In this document: piece by piece, positions 24,187 through 32,811 of the stretch
Layout: each line of letters begins with the position of its first letter
Position numbering within the stretch: position 1 is the first letter of the stretch
Origin: Clostridiales bacterium
GTDB lineage: Bacteria > Bacillota > Clostridia > Saccharofermentanales > Saccharofermentanaceae
Assembly (NCBI GenBank): GCA_017478485.1
Contig: JAFVDI010000021.1
Location: 1 to 64,000 of the forward strand
Reading direction: 5' to 3'
DNA: 64,000 nt
Made by a program: the position numbers and the translations under genes
Notes under the pieces: generated by a model
Database searches by the model: none
The model's input: only the letters and a program-made list of their open reading frames with translations
Told to the model about the DNA's origin: nothing

Positions 24187-25653
24187 ATGCTGAAGTTTTT
24201 AAAAAGAGAAGCTAATACGGCTTATACGGCAAACGGTGCCGTATCCAATGCAAGCACAATGTCCGACTGCCTGGACTTTTTCGCAACGGCAGGCGCACTG
24301 AGGAACGCAAGCGATGAAGAGATCACCGCAAGATTTATCAGGGCCTTTGCAGAAGACAGGGATATCGCCATGAAGACTCTCTTTTTCGCAAGAGACATCA
24401 GAGGCGGTCTGGGCGAGAGAAGGGCTTTCAGAGTAATAATCAGATACCTGGCAGATAACTATCCTGACACAGTCAGAAAGAATATTGCCAATATCGCTGA
24501 ATACGGCAGATACGATGACATTCTGTCATTGATCGGCACTGCAAGCGAGGCGGAAGCAATCACTTATATCAGGGAGAACCTGAATAAGGATATGAAGTCC
24601 ATGCAGGCACAGGAATCCGTATCCTTAATGGCTAAGTGGCTGCCTTCCGTCAACGCGAGCAGCAGTGAGACTGTAAGAACTGCGAAGAAGATCGCGAAGG
24701 CAATGAATATGTCTGACGCTTCTTACAGAAGGATGCTGTCATCCTTGAGAGCTTACATAAAGATAATCGAGAACAACCTGAGAGAGAAGGACTACTCTTT
24801 CTCTTATGAGAAGCAGCCTTCAAAGGCAATGTTCAAGTACAGGAAAGCCTTTATCAGAAACGATGAGGAAAGATACAGGGATTTCATGTGCAGGGCCAAG
24901 TCTGAGCCTTCTGTCCTGAAGACAGGGTCACTCACTCCTTACGATATCGTTAACTCTGTTCTGAAGAACAGGAGCGGTATGTCCGGAGAGGAAAGAGAAG
25001 TACTGGATACCACTTGGAATGCTCTGGAGAACTACGTAAACTCCGACAATACACTTGTCGTAGTCGACGGCTCGGGCTCCATGTACTGTGACTTCTTCTC
25101 GGTTAAGCCTGCTGCAATTGCAGAGTCACTAGGCATCTATTTTGCAGAGCGCAACAAGGGTGCTTTTGCAAACTGCTTCATTACGTTCTCTGCAAACCCC
25201 AGGCTTGTTGAGATCAAGGGCAGGGATATTTTTGAGAAGGTCAATTACTGCATGAGCTTTAACGAGGTCAGCAACACCAACATCGAGAAGACCTTCGACC
25301 TGATACTGAACACTGCCGTAAAGAACCGCATGAAGCAGTCGGATATGCCTTCAAGGCTGATAATCATCTCTGACATGGAGTTCGATTATTGCGCTGATGA
25401 TTCGGAAATGACGAACTTCGAAGCAGCAAAGGCAAAGTTTGCGAAGAAGGGCTATAAGCTCCCGCAGCTGGTCTTCTGGAATGTCAACAGCTTTAACAGA
25501 CAGCAGCCTGTTACAATGAACGAACAGGGCACGATCCTCGTGTCCGGTATGTCTCCTCAGATCTTTTCGATGCTGAAGGAAGGCAAGCTTGACCCTTACG
25601 CGTTCATGATGAGCGTCATTTCATCAGAAAGATATGAAAGAGTCGCGGCATAA
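24187..25653 (+). CDS. Ro60-like TROVE/vWA RNA-binding protein (DUF2828-like)
   Basis: 488 aa. The N-terminal two thirds are a helical repeat domain with the Ro/TROVE hallmark ARDIRGGLGERRAFR at about 78-92. The C-terminal third is a von Willebrand A domain with an intact MIDAS, VVVDGSGSMYCDF (DxSxS) at about 293-305, and IIISDMEFD. Bacterial Ro proteins (Rsr) bind Y RNAs and misfolded or damaged RNAs and pass them to nucleases. DUF2828 is the nearest alternative family. AAGGAG lies 7 bp upstream, and rtcB follows after 16 bp, so they form one operon. Confidence 0.8.
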   Translation: MLKFLKREANTAYTANGAVSNASTMSDCLDFFATAGALRNASDEEITARFIRAFAEDRDIAMKTLFFARDIRGGLGERRAFRVIIRYLADNYPDTVRKNIANIAEYGRYDDILSLIGTASEAEAITYIRENLNKDMKSMQAQESVSLMAKWLPSVNASSSETVRTAKKIAKAMNMSDASYRRMLSSLRAYIKIIENNLREKDYSFSYEKQPSKAMFKYRKAFIRNDEERYRDFMCRAKSEPSVLKTGSLTPYDIVNSVLKNRSGMSGEEREVLDTTWNALENYVNSDNTLVVVDGSGSMYCDFFSVKPAAIAESLGIYFAERNKGAFANCFITFSANPRLVEIKGRDIFEKVNYCMSFNEVSNTNIEKTFDLILNTAVKNRMKQSDMPSRLIIISDMEFDYCADDSEMTNFEAAKAKFAKKGYKLPQLVFWNVNSFNRQQPVTMNEQGTILVSGMSPQIFSMLKEGKLDPYAFMMSVISSERYERVAA

Positions 25654-25669
25654 ATGAAAGGTAATACAT

Positions 25670-26878
25670 ATGGAAGTTTTAGAAATAAAGGGAAAGGTAA
25701 ACACAGCTCTCTGCTACGCAAAAGTCGTGGAAGATGAAGCCATAGAACAGATAAGACGAATGTGCGATTATCCTATGACCGAAGGGTCTAAGATAAGGAT
25801 CATGCCGGACGTGCACTCCGGTAAAGGCTGCACAATAGGAACAACAATGACTATTACTGACAAGGCTGTTCCCAACGTTGTCGGCGTTGATATCGGATGC
25901 GGAATGTACACTGTTGAGCTCGGAAAAGGCGATATCGATTTCGAAAAGGTCGATGAGGCTGCTCACTATATTCCTTCGGGCAAGAGCGTCTGGGAAGGAC
26001 GAAAAGAACAGTTCGACCTTACCGGGCTTACCTGCTTCAGACAGCTTAAGGATACAAAGAGACTAGTAAGATCTCTCGGTACTTTAGGCGGCGGTAATCA
26101 CTTCATCGAGATCGACGAGGCAAAGGATGGAACAAAGTATCTTGTAATACACTCCGGTTCCAGAAACCTCGGAAAGCAGGTCGCAGAGCTTCACCAGAAG
26201 CTCGCGGTCAACCTCAGCAGAGGGTACGAAGACTATCTCGAAAAGAAAGATGAGATCATAAGAACTTACAAAGAGCAGGGCCGTAAGTCAGAGATAGAGT
26301 CAGCCTTGAAAAAGCTTAAGTGGGAAGTGTTTGAGGGCGAGACTCCTATCCCGGAAGACCTTTGCTATCTCTCCGGCAAATACCTTGAAGACTATCTCCA
26401 CGACGTAGAGATATGCCAGGCGTTTGCGAAAAGAAGCAGAGAACTTATGGCTGAGATCCTCATCGAAAGAGCAGGGCTTACAGCAGGTGAATCATTCCAC
26501 ACGATACACAACTACATCGATACGGAAGAGATGATCCTGAGAAAGGGTTCGATCGCTGCCCACAAGGGCGAGAAGGTCCTCATCCCGATAAACATGAGAG
26601 ACGGTTCCGTTATCGCAATAGGCAAGGGAAATCCCGAGTGGAACTACTCTGCTCCTCACGGTGCTGGAAGACTCATGTCCCGAACAAAGGCAAAGGACAC
26701 TCTTTCTATGGAAGAGTACAGGAAAGCGATGGAAGGTGTCTTCACAACATCCGTCAGCGAAGATACTCTCGATGAAGCGCCAATGGCTTACAAGTCTTTG
26801 GAAGACATAATCGATGTCATCGCTGAATCCGTCGATGTTGTGGAAGTCATCAAGCCCGTATACAACTTCAAGGCATAA
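25670..26878 (+). CDS. rtcB: RtcB RNA ligase
   Basis: 402 aa, matching the roughly 408-aa E. coli RtcB. RtcB joins RNA 2',3'-cyclic phosphate (or 3'-phosphate) and 5'-OH ends using GTP and Mn2+. Metal-site residues D74 and C77 lie in VGVDIGCGMY; GGGNHFIEI and HSGSRNLGK follow, and SAPHGAGRLMSR carries the probable guanylylated His. No archease or RtcA gene is visible nearby. AAAGG lies upstream of ATG 25670. It is the last gene of the operon, closed by a strong terminator. Confidence 0.94.
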   Translation: MEVLEIKGKVNTALCYAKVVEDEAIEQIRRMCDYPMTEGSKIRIMPDVHSGKGCTIGTTMTITDKAVPNVVGVDIGCGMYTVELGKGDIDFEKVDEAAHYIPSGKSVWEGRKEQFDLTGLTCFRQLKDTKRLVRSLGTLGGGNHFIEIDEAKDGTKYLVIHSGSRNLGKQVAELHQKLAVNLSRGYEDYLEKKDEIIRTYKEQGRKSEIESALKKLKWEVFEGETPIPEDLCYLSGKYLEDYLHDVEICQAFAKRSRELMAEILIERAGLTAGESFHTIHNYIDTEEMILRKGSIAAHKGEKVLIPINMRDGSVIAIGKGNPEWNYSAPHGAGRLMSRTKAKDTLSMEEYRKAMEGVFTTSVSEDTLDEAPMAYKSLEDIIDVIAESVDVVEVIKPVYNFKA

Positions 26879-26881
26879 GAA

Positions 26882-26924
26882 AAATGGGGTGTCTCAAAAT
26901 GAGACACCCCATTTGCGTTGTTTT
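26882..26924 (+). terminator. strong terminator after rtcB
   Basis: Perfect 15-bp stem AAATGGGGTGTCTCA / TGAGACACCCCATTT (26882-26896 and 26900-26914) with an AAA loop, followed by GCGTTGTTTT. Confidence 0.88.
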
Positions 26925-26995
26925 ATGATAATTTTCAGCCGGAAGGCAGATGGTCTGTGCTTTCATTTGGTATTTTGAACTGTTCTTGTAGTTCT

Positions 26996-27106
26996 TTTGT
27001 CCCGAAAGATGTCCCTACTATAGGGACGTTCTGCTGTACATTTGAGCCTTTTTGGGCCATTTGTCCCTGAAAGCGTCCCTCCTATAGGGACGTTCTGCTG
27101 TACATT
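26996..27106. repeat. two 47-bp direct repeats with internal palindrome
   Basis: The segments at 26996-27042 and 27060-27106 match at nearly every position, with a 64-bp period. Each contains a short hairpin, GTCCCTACTATAGGGAC in the first and GTCCCTCCTATAGGGAC in the second, followed by the identical GTTCTGCTGTACATT. They lie in the 315-bp gene-free stretch between rtcB and a pilin-like gene, and nothing else is evident there. They may be a REP-like element or regulatory sites. Confidence 0.75.
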
Positions 27107-27193
27107 CAATAGCCGTCATAATTACGGGTATCTCGTTTTGAAAAAATATACTTTTGAGACAGCGTCTTTTTTGTGTCTGTGATATTGGAAGTC

Positions 27194-27382
27194 TTATTTC
27201 TTAACGCTTGTTGATACCGAGAAAGGATTCTCTCCGACGAGCTGCTCCCAGGGAAGCTCTCTTACTATCTTGATGTAGTTAAATGCAACTACTGATCCGA
27301 GGATTACGATGATTGCGATTACGCAGATGAGTTCAACGAGTGAGAAGCCCTTCTTGGATGATGTCTTGTTTACCTTTTTCAT
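27194..27382 (-). CDS. orphan prepilin-like small protein, 62 aa
   Basis: A classic type IV prepilin leader and N-methylation helix: KKGFSLVELICVIAIIVILG, with cleavage expected after G13 and Glu5 of the mature protein present. The protein ends after only about 49 mature residues, far short of a major pilin, and no pilus assembly gene lies in the window. GGGGGAAAG precedes the start on the minus strand, so it is probably expressed. It could be a truncated pseudopilin or a small minor pilin. Confidence 0.65.
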   Translation of the reverse strand: MKKVNKTSSKKGFSLVELICVIAIIVILGSVVAFNYIKIVRELPWEQLVGENPFSVSTSVKK

Positions 27383-27493
27383 TTTTCTTTCCCCCTGTTA
27401 AGTTGTTTTGTTTTAAGTTTGTTTTTGTTTGATGGCTTCATTATTGCCTTTGCAAGGGGATAAAACCATCAGCAATGTCATTGCCGGATGATG

Positions 27494-27529
27494 ATTAAGC
27501 AACACCTAAGGTTCCCGGTGTTGCTTAAT
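27494..27529. terminator. 13-bp inverted repeat, possible terminator
   Basis: ATTAAGCAACACC (27494-27506) and GGTGTTGCTTAAT (27517-27529) pair perfectly around a 10-nt loop. It sits between the MATE gene stop and the pilin-like gene. No good T-run follows on either strand, so it may be a processing or weak termination site. Confidence 0.45.
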
Positions 27530-27558
27530 TTGAAAAAAGTCCTTTTACTTTGGAAAAA

Positions 27559-28914
27559 CTAATTGTCTTTCGGTATGTTTGTGAAAAAACTGACCGTAAA
27601 CGGAATGCATGCAAGGCTCGTCATAACGTCTGCGATCGCCTGCGCATACTGTATTCCGGTAAGGCCGAAGAGCCAGCTTGAGATAAGGAGTACAGGTATG
27701 AAGAACAACCCGTTTCGAAGTGACGACAGGAAAGTAGCATTGAACTTATATCCTATGCTTTGGAACATCATGTTGTTGCATACCTGGAATGGTACGGAAA
27801 AGAGTGCAATGCACTGTGCCTGCAAAGCGGGGATTCCGATGGCGATGACTGCCGGGTCATTTCTGAATATCCGGATGCATGAGCCTGCATTGAAGAAGAC
27901 AGCGAGAGCGGCGAGGCCGAGAGTGAATGTTCCGAAGATCAGGGTGAAGAAAAATCCCTGGCGAACTCTTGAATACTTCTTTGCTCCGAAATTAAAGCCC
28001 GCAACAGGCTGGAATCCCTGACCTATCCCCAGCACTGCGCTGAAGATGAACATGCTGATCCTGTTTGCTATGCTCATTGCAGCGATCGCAGCATCTCCAT
28101 ATACACCTGCGGCGTTGTTGAGGAGCATTGTTGAGATGCTCGCAAGTCCCTGTCTGGCAAGGCTCGGAAGCCCTGTCGTGATTATGTCGCCTAAAGTTGA
28201 CCAGTTGAATCTTGCGTATTTGAACTTAAGTGAAGTCTGTGTCTTTTTTAGGATGAACATGGTGAGCAGGAGTATCCAGGAAACATACTGCGAGATGGCA
28301 GTTGCAAGACCTGCACCAAGTATTCCCATGTCCATGTACTGCATGAAAAGAGAATCAAGAAAGATGTTAAGGATACCGCCTGAAGTAAGACCTATCATGG
28401 CGAAGAAAGCGCGTCCCTCATATCTCAAAATGTTGTTTAATACGCAGCTTGATACCAGTGCGGGCGCTGCACAGAGAATGCAGACAGCATACGTTTTTGC
28501 ATAGGGGAGAATGGTAGGAGTGCTGCCCAAAAGAAGCATTAAAGGCGTTAAGAGAATGCTTCCCAGGACAAGGATCAGGAATCCCGAAAACAGAGCCGAA
28601 TAGAAACCGGTTGCAGAAAACCTGCTCGCGCTCTCGATGTCCTTCTGGCCGAGCTTTCTGCTGATTATGCTGCCGCTTCCGTGACCGAACATGAAGCCGA
28701 TCGCCTGAAGGATCGCCATCAGTCCGAGAACGACTCCGGTTGCTCCGCTTGCCGACGTGTTGATCTGACCTACGAAATAGGAGTCAGCCATGTTGTAGAT
28801 GCTCGTGACGAACATGCTGATCATGGTCGGAATGCCGAGCTGTACGATCAGGCTCGGTACCGGTTTGGTCGTCATCATTTCAAATTGTGAATTGTATTTA
28901 TTCACCGGAAGCAC
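27559..28914 (-). CDS. MATE-family multidrug/metabolite exporter
   Basis: 451 aa with about 12 hydrophobic segments in two MatE repeats. The start is typical: PVPSLIVQLGIPTMISMFVT, then YNMADSYFVGQIN. The second repeat opens with TTGLPSLARQGLASISTMLL and has GIGQGFQPVAGFNFGAKKY, the usual conserved loop. MATE proteins are Na+ or H+ antiporters; the substrate is unknown. It is complete, unlike the remnant at 17706. It lies downstream of gntR but behind a terminator, so it is probably separate from the uronate genes. Confidence 0.9.
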   Translation of the reverse strand: MLPVNKYNSQFEMMTTKPVPSLIVQLGIPTMISMFVTSIYNMADSYFVGQINTSASGATGVVLGLMAILQAIGFMFGHGSGSIISRKLGQKDIESASRFSATGFYSALFSGFLILVLGSILLTPLMLLLGSTPTILPYAKTYAVCILCAAPALVSSCVLNNILRYEGRAFFAMIGLTSGGILNIFLDSLFMQYMDMGILGAGLATAISQYVSWILLLTMFILKKTQTSLKFKYARFNWSTLGDIITTGLPSLARQGLASISTMLLNNAAGVYGDAAIAAMSIANRISMFIFSAVLGIGQGFQPVAGFNFGAKKYSRVRQGFFFTLIFGTFTLGLAALAVFFNAGSCIRIFRNDPAVIAIGIPALQAQCIALFSVPFQVCNNMMFQSIGYKFNATFLSSLRNGLFFIPVLLISSWLFGLTGIQYAQAIADVMTSLACIPFTVSFFTNIPKDN

Positions 28915-28985
28915 CTTTGAGAGTTATTTCTTTGCCGTTTTTTAATACCACTTTTTACATATGTTTTCAAGAAAAGGGAAAACAT

Positions 28986-29008
28986 AAAGCGGGTGACTGA
29001 CCCGCTTT
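28986..29008 (-). terminator. terminator after gntR
   Basis: Stem AAAGCGGG / CCCGCTTT (28986-28993 and 29001-29008) with a 7-nt loop; on the minus strand it continues into TATGTTTTCCC. It lies 31 bp beyond the gntR stop. Confidence 0.65.
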
Positions 29009-29038
29009 AAGACTGATCCGCAACTTGTAAGGGTTAAG

Positions 29039-29713
29039 TTATTCCGTGATGTATTCGCTGTAAGCTTTCTTAATGATGTCCCAGTCGAGGTCGAATCTTG
29101 ACATGTGCTTTGTGAAAGCTGCTTCGACCGCTTTTTTATCATGTGCTGCAATGGCGTCTGCGATAGCCTTGTGATCGGATACGAGCTTCTGGTCCTTTAT
29201 CGTCTTGAGAGAGAGGGACCTTACCCTGTCGAAATGAAGGCTCATGAGACTTACCATATAGAAGCACTGAAGCTTGTTGCAGGCTACGTATATATCCTTA
29301 TGGAATTCGTTGTCGAGATCTAAGAACTTCGGAGGGTCGTTTTCGATATAGAACTGCTGGAGCTTGATATTGGCATAGAGCTTCTGGATGTCCTCCTCTG
29401 TCGCAACGTCGCATGCTTCCTTGAGAAGTGCAGACTCGACGGCGATACGCAGGAATCTTGATTCCTTGATGAGCTCATAGTCGATAAGCGAAACGCTGCA
29501 TCCCTTCTGGGGAAGGATATTGACTATCTTGGATTTGGATAATTCAAGAAAAGCTTCATGTACGGGAGTTCTCGAAATGCCGAGCTGCGAAGCTATTTCC
29601 TGTTCACCGATAAGGGAGCCCGGTTTGATCTCCATATTGATGATGTTGTCTTTGACGATGCGGAGTGCGTATTCACGGTTCGGTTCGAACGTGTTCTTCG
29701 GCGTGATGATCAT
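29039..29713 (-). CDS. GntR/FCD-family regulator of uronate genes
   Basis: 224 aa. The N-terminal winged helix (SLIGEQEIASQLGISRTPVH) is followed by the all-helical FCD ligand domain with metal/ligand residues such as DLDNEFHKDIY. FCD-type GntR proteins often sense uronates or their products (UxuR/ExuR type). It is next to uxuB and uxuA, and a common 12-bp site occurs before itself, uxuA, the ABC importer and kdgA. It is therefore the likely repressor, relieved by a pathway intermediate. Confidence 0.88.
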   Translation of the reverse strand: MIITPKNTFEPNREYALRIVKDNIINMEIKPGSLIGEQEIASQLGISRTPVHEAFLELSKSKIVNILPQKGCSVSLIDYELIKESRFLRIAVESALLKEACDVATEEDIQKLYANIKLQQFYIENDPPKFLDLDNEFHKDIYVACNKLQCFYMVSLMSLHFDRVRSLSLKTIKDQKLVSDHKAIADAIAAHDKKAVEAAFTKHMSRFDLDWDIIKKAYSEYITE

Positions 29714-29781
29714 TATATGGAGCCCCTTTGTGGATTAATAACTACAATGAAACTAACACAAAAACTCTATTGTGTCTACAA

Positions 29782-29800
29782 CTTGCATACTAATCTGCAA
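29782..29800 (-). promoter_or_regulatory. candidate GntR operator upstream of gntR
   Basis: CTTGCATACTAA (29782-29793) matches the uxuA operator CTAGCATACTAG at 10 of 12 positions and lies in the larger dyad TTGCATACTAATCTGCAA. It overlaps the uxuB stop and sits 70 bp upstream of the gntR start. Confidence 0.45.
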
Positions 29801-31412
29801 TGACTGAATGAAGCACCTTCCGGACTGATCCGCTGCCCTTTAAAAGCTCATTGAGATAGCTCTCTATCAGAGGGGTCAATCCCGTTTTGTTGATGTCGGT
29901 CCCGAAAACGGTCTCGTTGGAAAGAATGCCTGACAGTCTGCCTGAGACGCTTTCGGTCATACCGTATGTTATGCCTTTTGCTTTAAGTTCGTTACTGAAA
30001 AAATCCGCAAGAGGGTCTGAGCTCAGTTCAAAAGCATTTCCTTCGTCATCGACTGCAAGGAGGTACCTGAGCCAGCCGGCAATTACAAGCGGAATGAGCT
30101 TAAGGGAAGCAAGCTTTTCCGGCTGCTCATTCATATATGTTTTCAGTGTAATCCCGAATCTTATTGGAAGCTTCTGGCTTGTATCCGTTGCGATCCTCTG
30201 AGGCGTGTCGGGGAGGAAAGGATTGGGAAATCTTTCTTCAAGGACTTCCTTAAGGAAAGCCTTCGGATCAAGGATTCCGGGGTTGCAGACTACCGGAAGG
30301 CATTCATCGTAACCCATTCTGGTGACAAGAGTCTTAAGATCCTCATCGCCCATCTCATCCGAGATCTTGGTAAATCCCAGCAGGCATCCGAATATCGCGA
30401 GCGCTGTATGGAGAGGATTGAGGCATGCTGTGACTTTCATCCTTTCACACTTATCGACCGTGTCCCTGTCAGTAAGGATCACGCCGCCTTTATCAAGCGC
30501 GGGGCGTCCGTTGGGGAAGAGGTCTTCGACTACAAGATATTCGGGTACTTCTGCATTTACGAAAGGTGCCGCGAAAACACCGTTCGTTGTCTTCACGCTC
30601 TTGAGGTTATCGATTCCCAAAGCGGTAAGCCTTTCGAGGATCTCATCAGAAGGCCTGGGCGTGATCTTGTCGATCATGGTCCAGGGGAAAGCTATCTTTG
30701 ACGGATCGTTTACATAGTCAAGGAAAGACTCATCAACGAAACCTTTGACGGCCCAGGCACTTATGATCTCCAATACTGAAGACTTCAATTTATCACCGTT
30801 GTGGCTGCAGTTATCCATGCTTACGAGAGCGAGAGGATATTTGCCTGCGTTAAATCTCTGAAGCAGCAATGAAGCTATGAAGCCCATGCATGTGAGAGGG
30901 TGGGAGGGTCCGTTTTCCATATCCGATCTGGCGGAATCGAAAAGATTTCCGTCGGCATCTCTTAATGCGTAACCTTTCTCCGTGATCGTAAATGAAACGA
31001 TCTGAAGGGAAGGAGAGCAGGCTATATTGTTGAGCCTTTCGATGTTTTCTTTGATGTCGTAATTTGCGGCTACGGCCTCTGTAATGTTTCCGATTATCTC
31101 GTAGCCCGTATTGCCGTCAGGCTTAAGATCACAGATGATCGTGAGGTTGTCGAAAGGTTTATAGACACGCTCGAAATTCTCGTAATCCATGGTGCCGCAG
31201 ACGATGATGCCCGTGTCGGTGAGGCCTTGATCCAAAAGTCTCTGATTGACCCTTGCGATAAAAGCTCTGAAGATGTTTCCGCCGCCGACGTGAAGCCATG
31301 TCGGTTTATCAGCCGTTGCTTTGATGACGTTATCGATATCATATTCCGGCAGCTTAACGTTTATGCTGTTCCAGAAACTTTTATCCTTGAGATTCTCTTT
31401 TGACAGATTCAT
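29790..31412 (-). CDS. uxuB: fructuronate reductase (mannitol dehydrogenase family)
   Basis: NAD-dependent enzyme that reduces D-fructuronate to D-mannonate, step 2 of glucuronate breakdown. There is an N-terminal Rossmann part (LHVGGGNIFRAFIARVNQ) and the long-chain dehydrogenase motif SMDNCSHNGDKL, with FPWTMIDKITPRP carrying the catalytic Lys. I use ATG 31412: GAAAGGA at 31421-31427 (minus strand) gives it good spacing, while the ATG at 31421 overlaps that site. Length 540 aa. It follows uxuA and precedes gntR. Confidence 0.9.
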   Translation of the reverse strand: MNLSKENLKDKSFWNSINVKLPEYDIDNVIKATADKPTWLHVGGGNIFRAFIARVNQRLLDQGLTDTGIIVCGTMDYENFERVYKPFDNLTIICDLKPDGNTGYEIIGNITEAVAANYDIKENIERLNNIACSPSLQIVSFTITEKGYALRDADGNLFDSARSDMENGPSHPLTCMGFIASLLLQRFNAGKYPLALVSMDNCSHNGDKLKSSVLEIISAWAVKGFVDESFLDYVNDPSKIAFPWTMIDKITPRPSDEILERLTALGIDNLKSVKTTNGVFAAPFVNAEVPEYLVVEDLFPNGRPALDKGGVILTDRDTVDKCERMKVTACLNPLHTALAIFGCLLGFTKISDEMGDEDLKTLVTRMGYDECLPVVCNPGILDPKAFLKEVLEERFPNPFLPDTPQRIATDTSQKLPIRFGITLKTYMNEQPEKLASLKLIPLVIAGWLRYLLAVDDEGNAFELSSDPLADFFSNELKAKGITYGMTESVSGRLSGILSNETVFGTDINKTGLTPLIESYLNELLKGSGSVRKVLHSVIAD

Positions 31413-31443
31413 AGCCTTCATCCTTTCGAAACTCTCTCATTAC

Positions 31444-31484
31444 AAAACCGATAACCTTATAGCATTCATAAGATCATCGGTTTT
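31444..31484 (-). terminator. hairpin between uxuA and uxuB
   Basis: AAAACCGAT (31444-31452) pairs with ATCGGTTTT (31476-31484), and CTTAT / ATAAG nest inside. On the minus strand it ends in TTTTG. It could be a partial terminator or an mRNA-processing hairpin that sets uxuA above uxuB expression. Confidence 0.45.
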
Positions 31485-31524
31485 GCGGACAAGAAAGGTG
31501 TTATTGCTGGTCCTTTGCTTTTCA

Positions 31525-32595
31525 TTAACTGAGTTTGCTTACTGCTTCCCATAAACCGTTGATGTAAGCAGCACCGAGGGCGCGGTCGTAAAGACCGTAT
31601 CCGGGCCTTCCGACTTCTCCCCATATCATGCGTCCGTGATCGGGACGGATATATCCGTCAAAGCCGTTGTCGTAAAGAGCTTTAATGATCGCGAACATGT
31701 CGAGATCGCCGCATGAGGAAAGATGTGCCGATTCGTGGAAGTCAGTATCTGTCTCATGCTTAACGTTCCTCAAGTGAACGAAATGGACTTTGCCCTTTGA
31801 AGTAAATGTCTTTGCGATATCAACAACATCGTTATTGATGCCTGCTCCGAGACTTCCCGTGCAGAGAGTAAGACCGTTTCTTTTTGAAGGGTTGAGACCC
31901 AGATAAGTGTCGATCGATTCCTTGCTGTTAACGACCTTGGGAAGGTTGAAAAGAGGCATCGGAGGATCATCGGGATGTACGGCGAAATTGAGCCCGCATT
32001 CTTCGGCAACGGGAATGACAGCGTCAAGAAAATACTTTATGTTCCTGAAGTATTCATCGGAAGACATGTTCTGATAGAACTTTATGTCTTCTGCCATCTG
32101 GCCGAATCTTTCGGGTTCCCATCCGGGAAGGCTGAAATTGTTGGAGCCGTCGATCATTGAAGACGTGATCTTTTCCAGTGTGAGCTTAACAGCATCGCTG
32201 TGGCTGTATGCCATTGTGTTGCTTCCGTCAGGCAGTTCTTTTGCAAGATTGCTCCTGTACCAGTCCATTACGGGCATGAAGTTATAGCAAATGCATTTGA
32301 CGCCGGCTTTTGCGAGGTTCTTCATCGAAATGATGTAGTTTTCGATGAGATGGTCTCTCGTGGGAAGACCTTTCTTTATATCTTCGTGAATGTTAAGGCT
32401 CTCGATGACTTCCATCTCAAGACCGTAGGAGTTGATCTCGTTCTTTACCAGATCGATCTCATCAGATGTCCAGATCTCTCCAACGGGGATTCTGGTGAGG
32501 TGTGTGGCAACGCCGCTGACACCGGGTATCTGTCTGATCTGTTTAAGGGTTACGCTGTCATCACCGTAAGGGAACCACCGAAATACCAATTTCAT
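31525..32595 (-). CDS. uxuA: mannonate dehydratase
   Basis: 356 aa, TIM-barrel dehydratase converting D-mannonate to 2-keto-3-deoxygluconate. It starts MKLVFRWFPYGDDSVTLKQI and contains VKCICYNFMPVMDWYRS, FAVHPDDPP, VHFVHLRNVK and IRPDHGR, the metal and substrate residues of UxuA. Its promoter carries an overlapping GntR-type operator at 32663-32693. Confidence 0.95.
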   Translation of the reverse strand: MKLVFRWFPYGDDSVTLKQIRQIPGVSGVATHLTRIPVGEIWTSDEIDLVKNEINSYGLEMEVIESLNIHEDIKKGLPTRDHLIENYIISMKNLAKAGVKCICYNFMPVMDWYRSNLAKELPDGSNTMAYSHSDAVKLTLEKITSSMIDGSNNFSLPGWEPERFGQMAEDIKFYQNMSSDEYFRNIKYFLDAVIPVAEECGLNFAVHPDDPPMPLFNLPKVVNSKESIDTYLGLNPSKRNGLTLCTGSLGAGINNDVVDIAKTFTSKGKVHFVHLRNVKHETDTDFHESAHLSSCGDLDMFAIIKALYDNGFDGYIRPDHGRMIWGEVGRPGYGLYDRALGAAYINGLWEAVSKLS

Positions 32596-32662
32596 AATGT
32601 AATAACACCCCGAATATATAGTGAAAGAGAGTTGCTATAATACTCAACTCTTGTTCTGTTAA

Positions 32663-32693
32663 CTAGCATACTAGCAGGCTTGAATTTTGTCAA
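32663..32693 (-). promoter_or_regulatory. uxuA promoter with GntR operator on the -10 box
   Basis: Minus strand: TTGACA (plus 32688-32693), 17-bp spacer, TATGCT (plus 32665-32670). The palindromic CTAGCATACTAG at 32663-32674 covers the -10 box. Binding there would block RNA polymerase. This is the cleanest member of the operator set. Confidence 0.68.
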
Positions 32694-32811
32694 TAGATTA
32701 TGACATGTGTAAATGTTAACCTTTGCGAAGCTTTAAAGCACCTGCCAAAATTCAGTTAAATAGGGGAGAAGTTATTGATTTATAGATCATGCAGGTAACG
32801 GATAGACGGTC

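Noticed and set aside
26996..27106. CRISPR array
   Set aside because: Only two copies, spacer of 17 bp, and no cas gene anywhere in the window.
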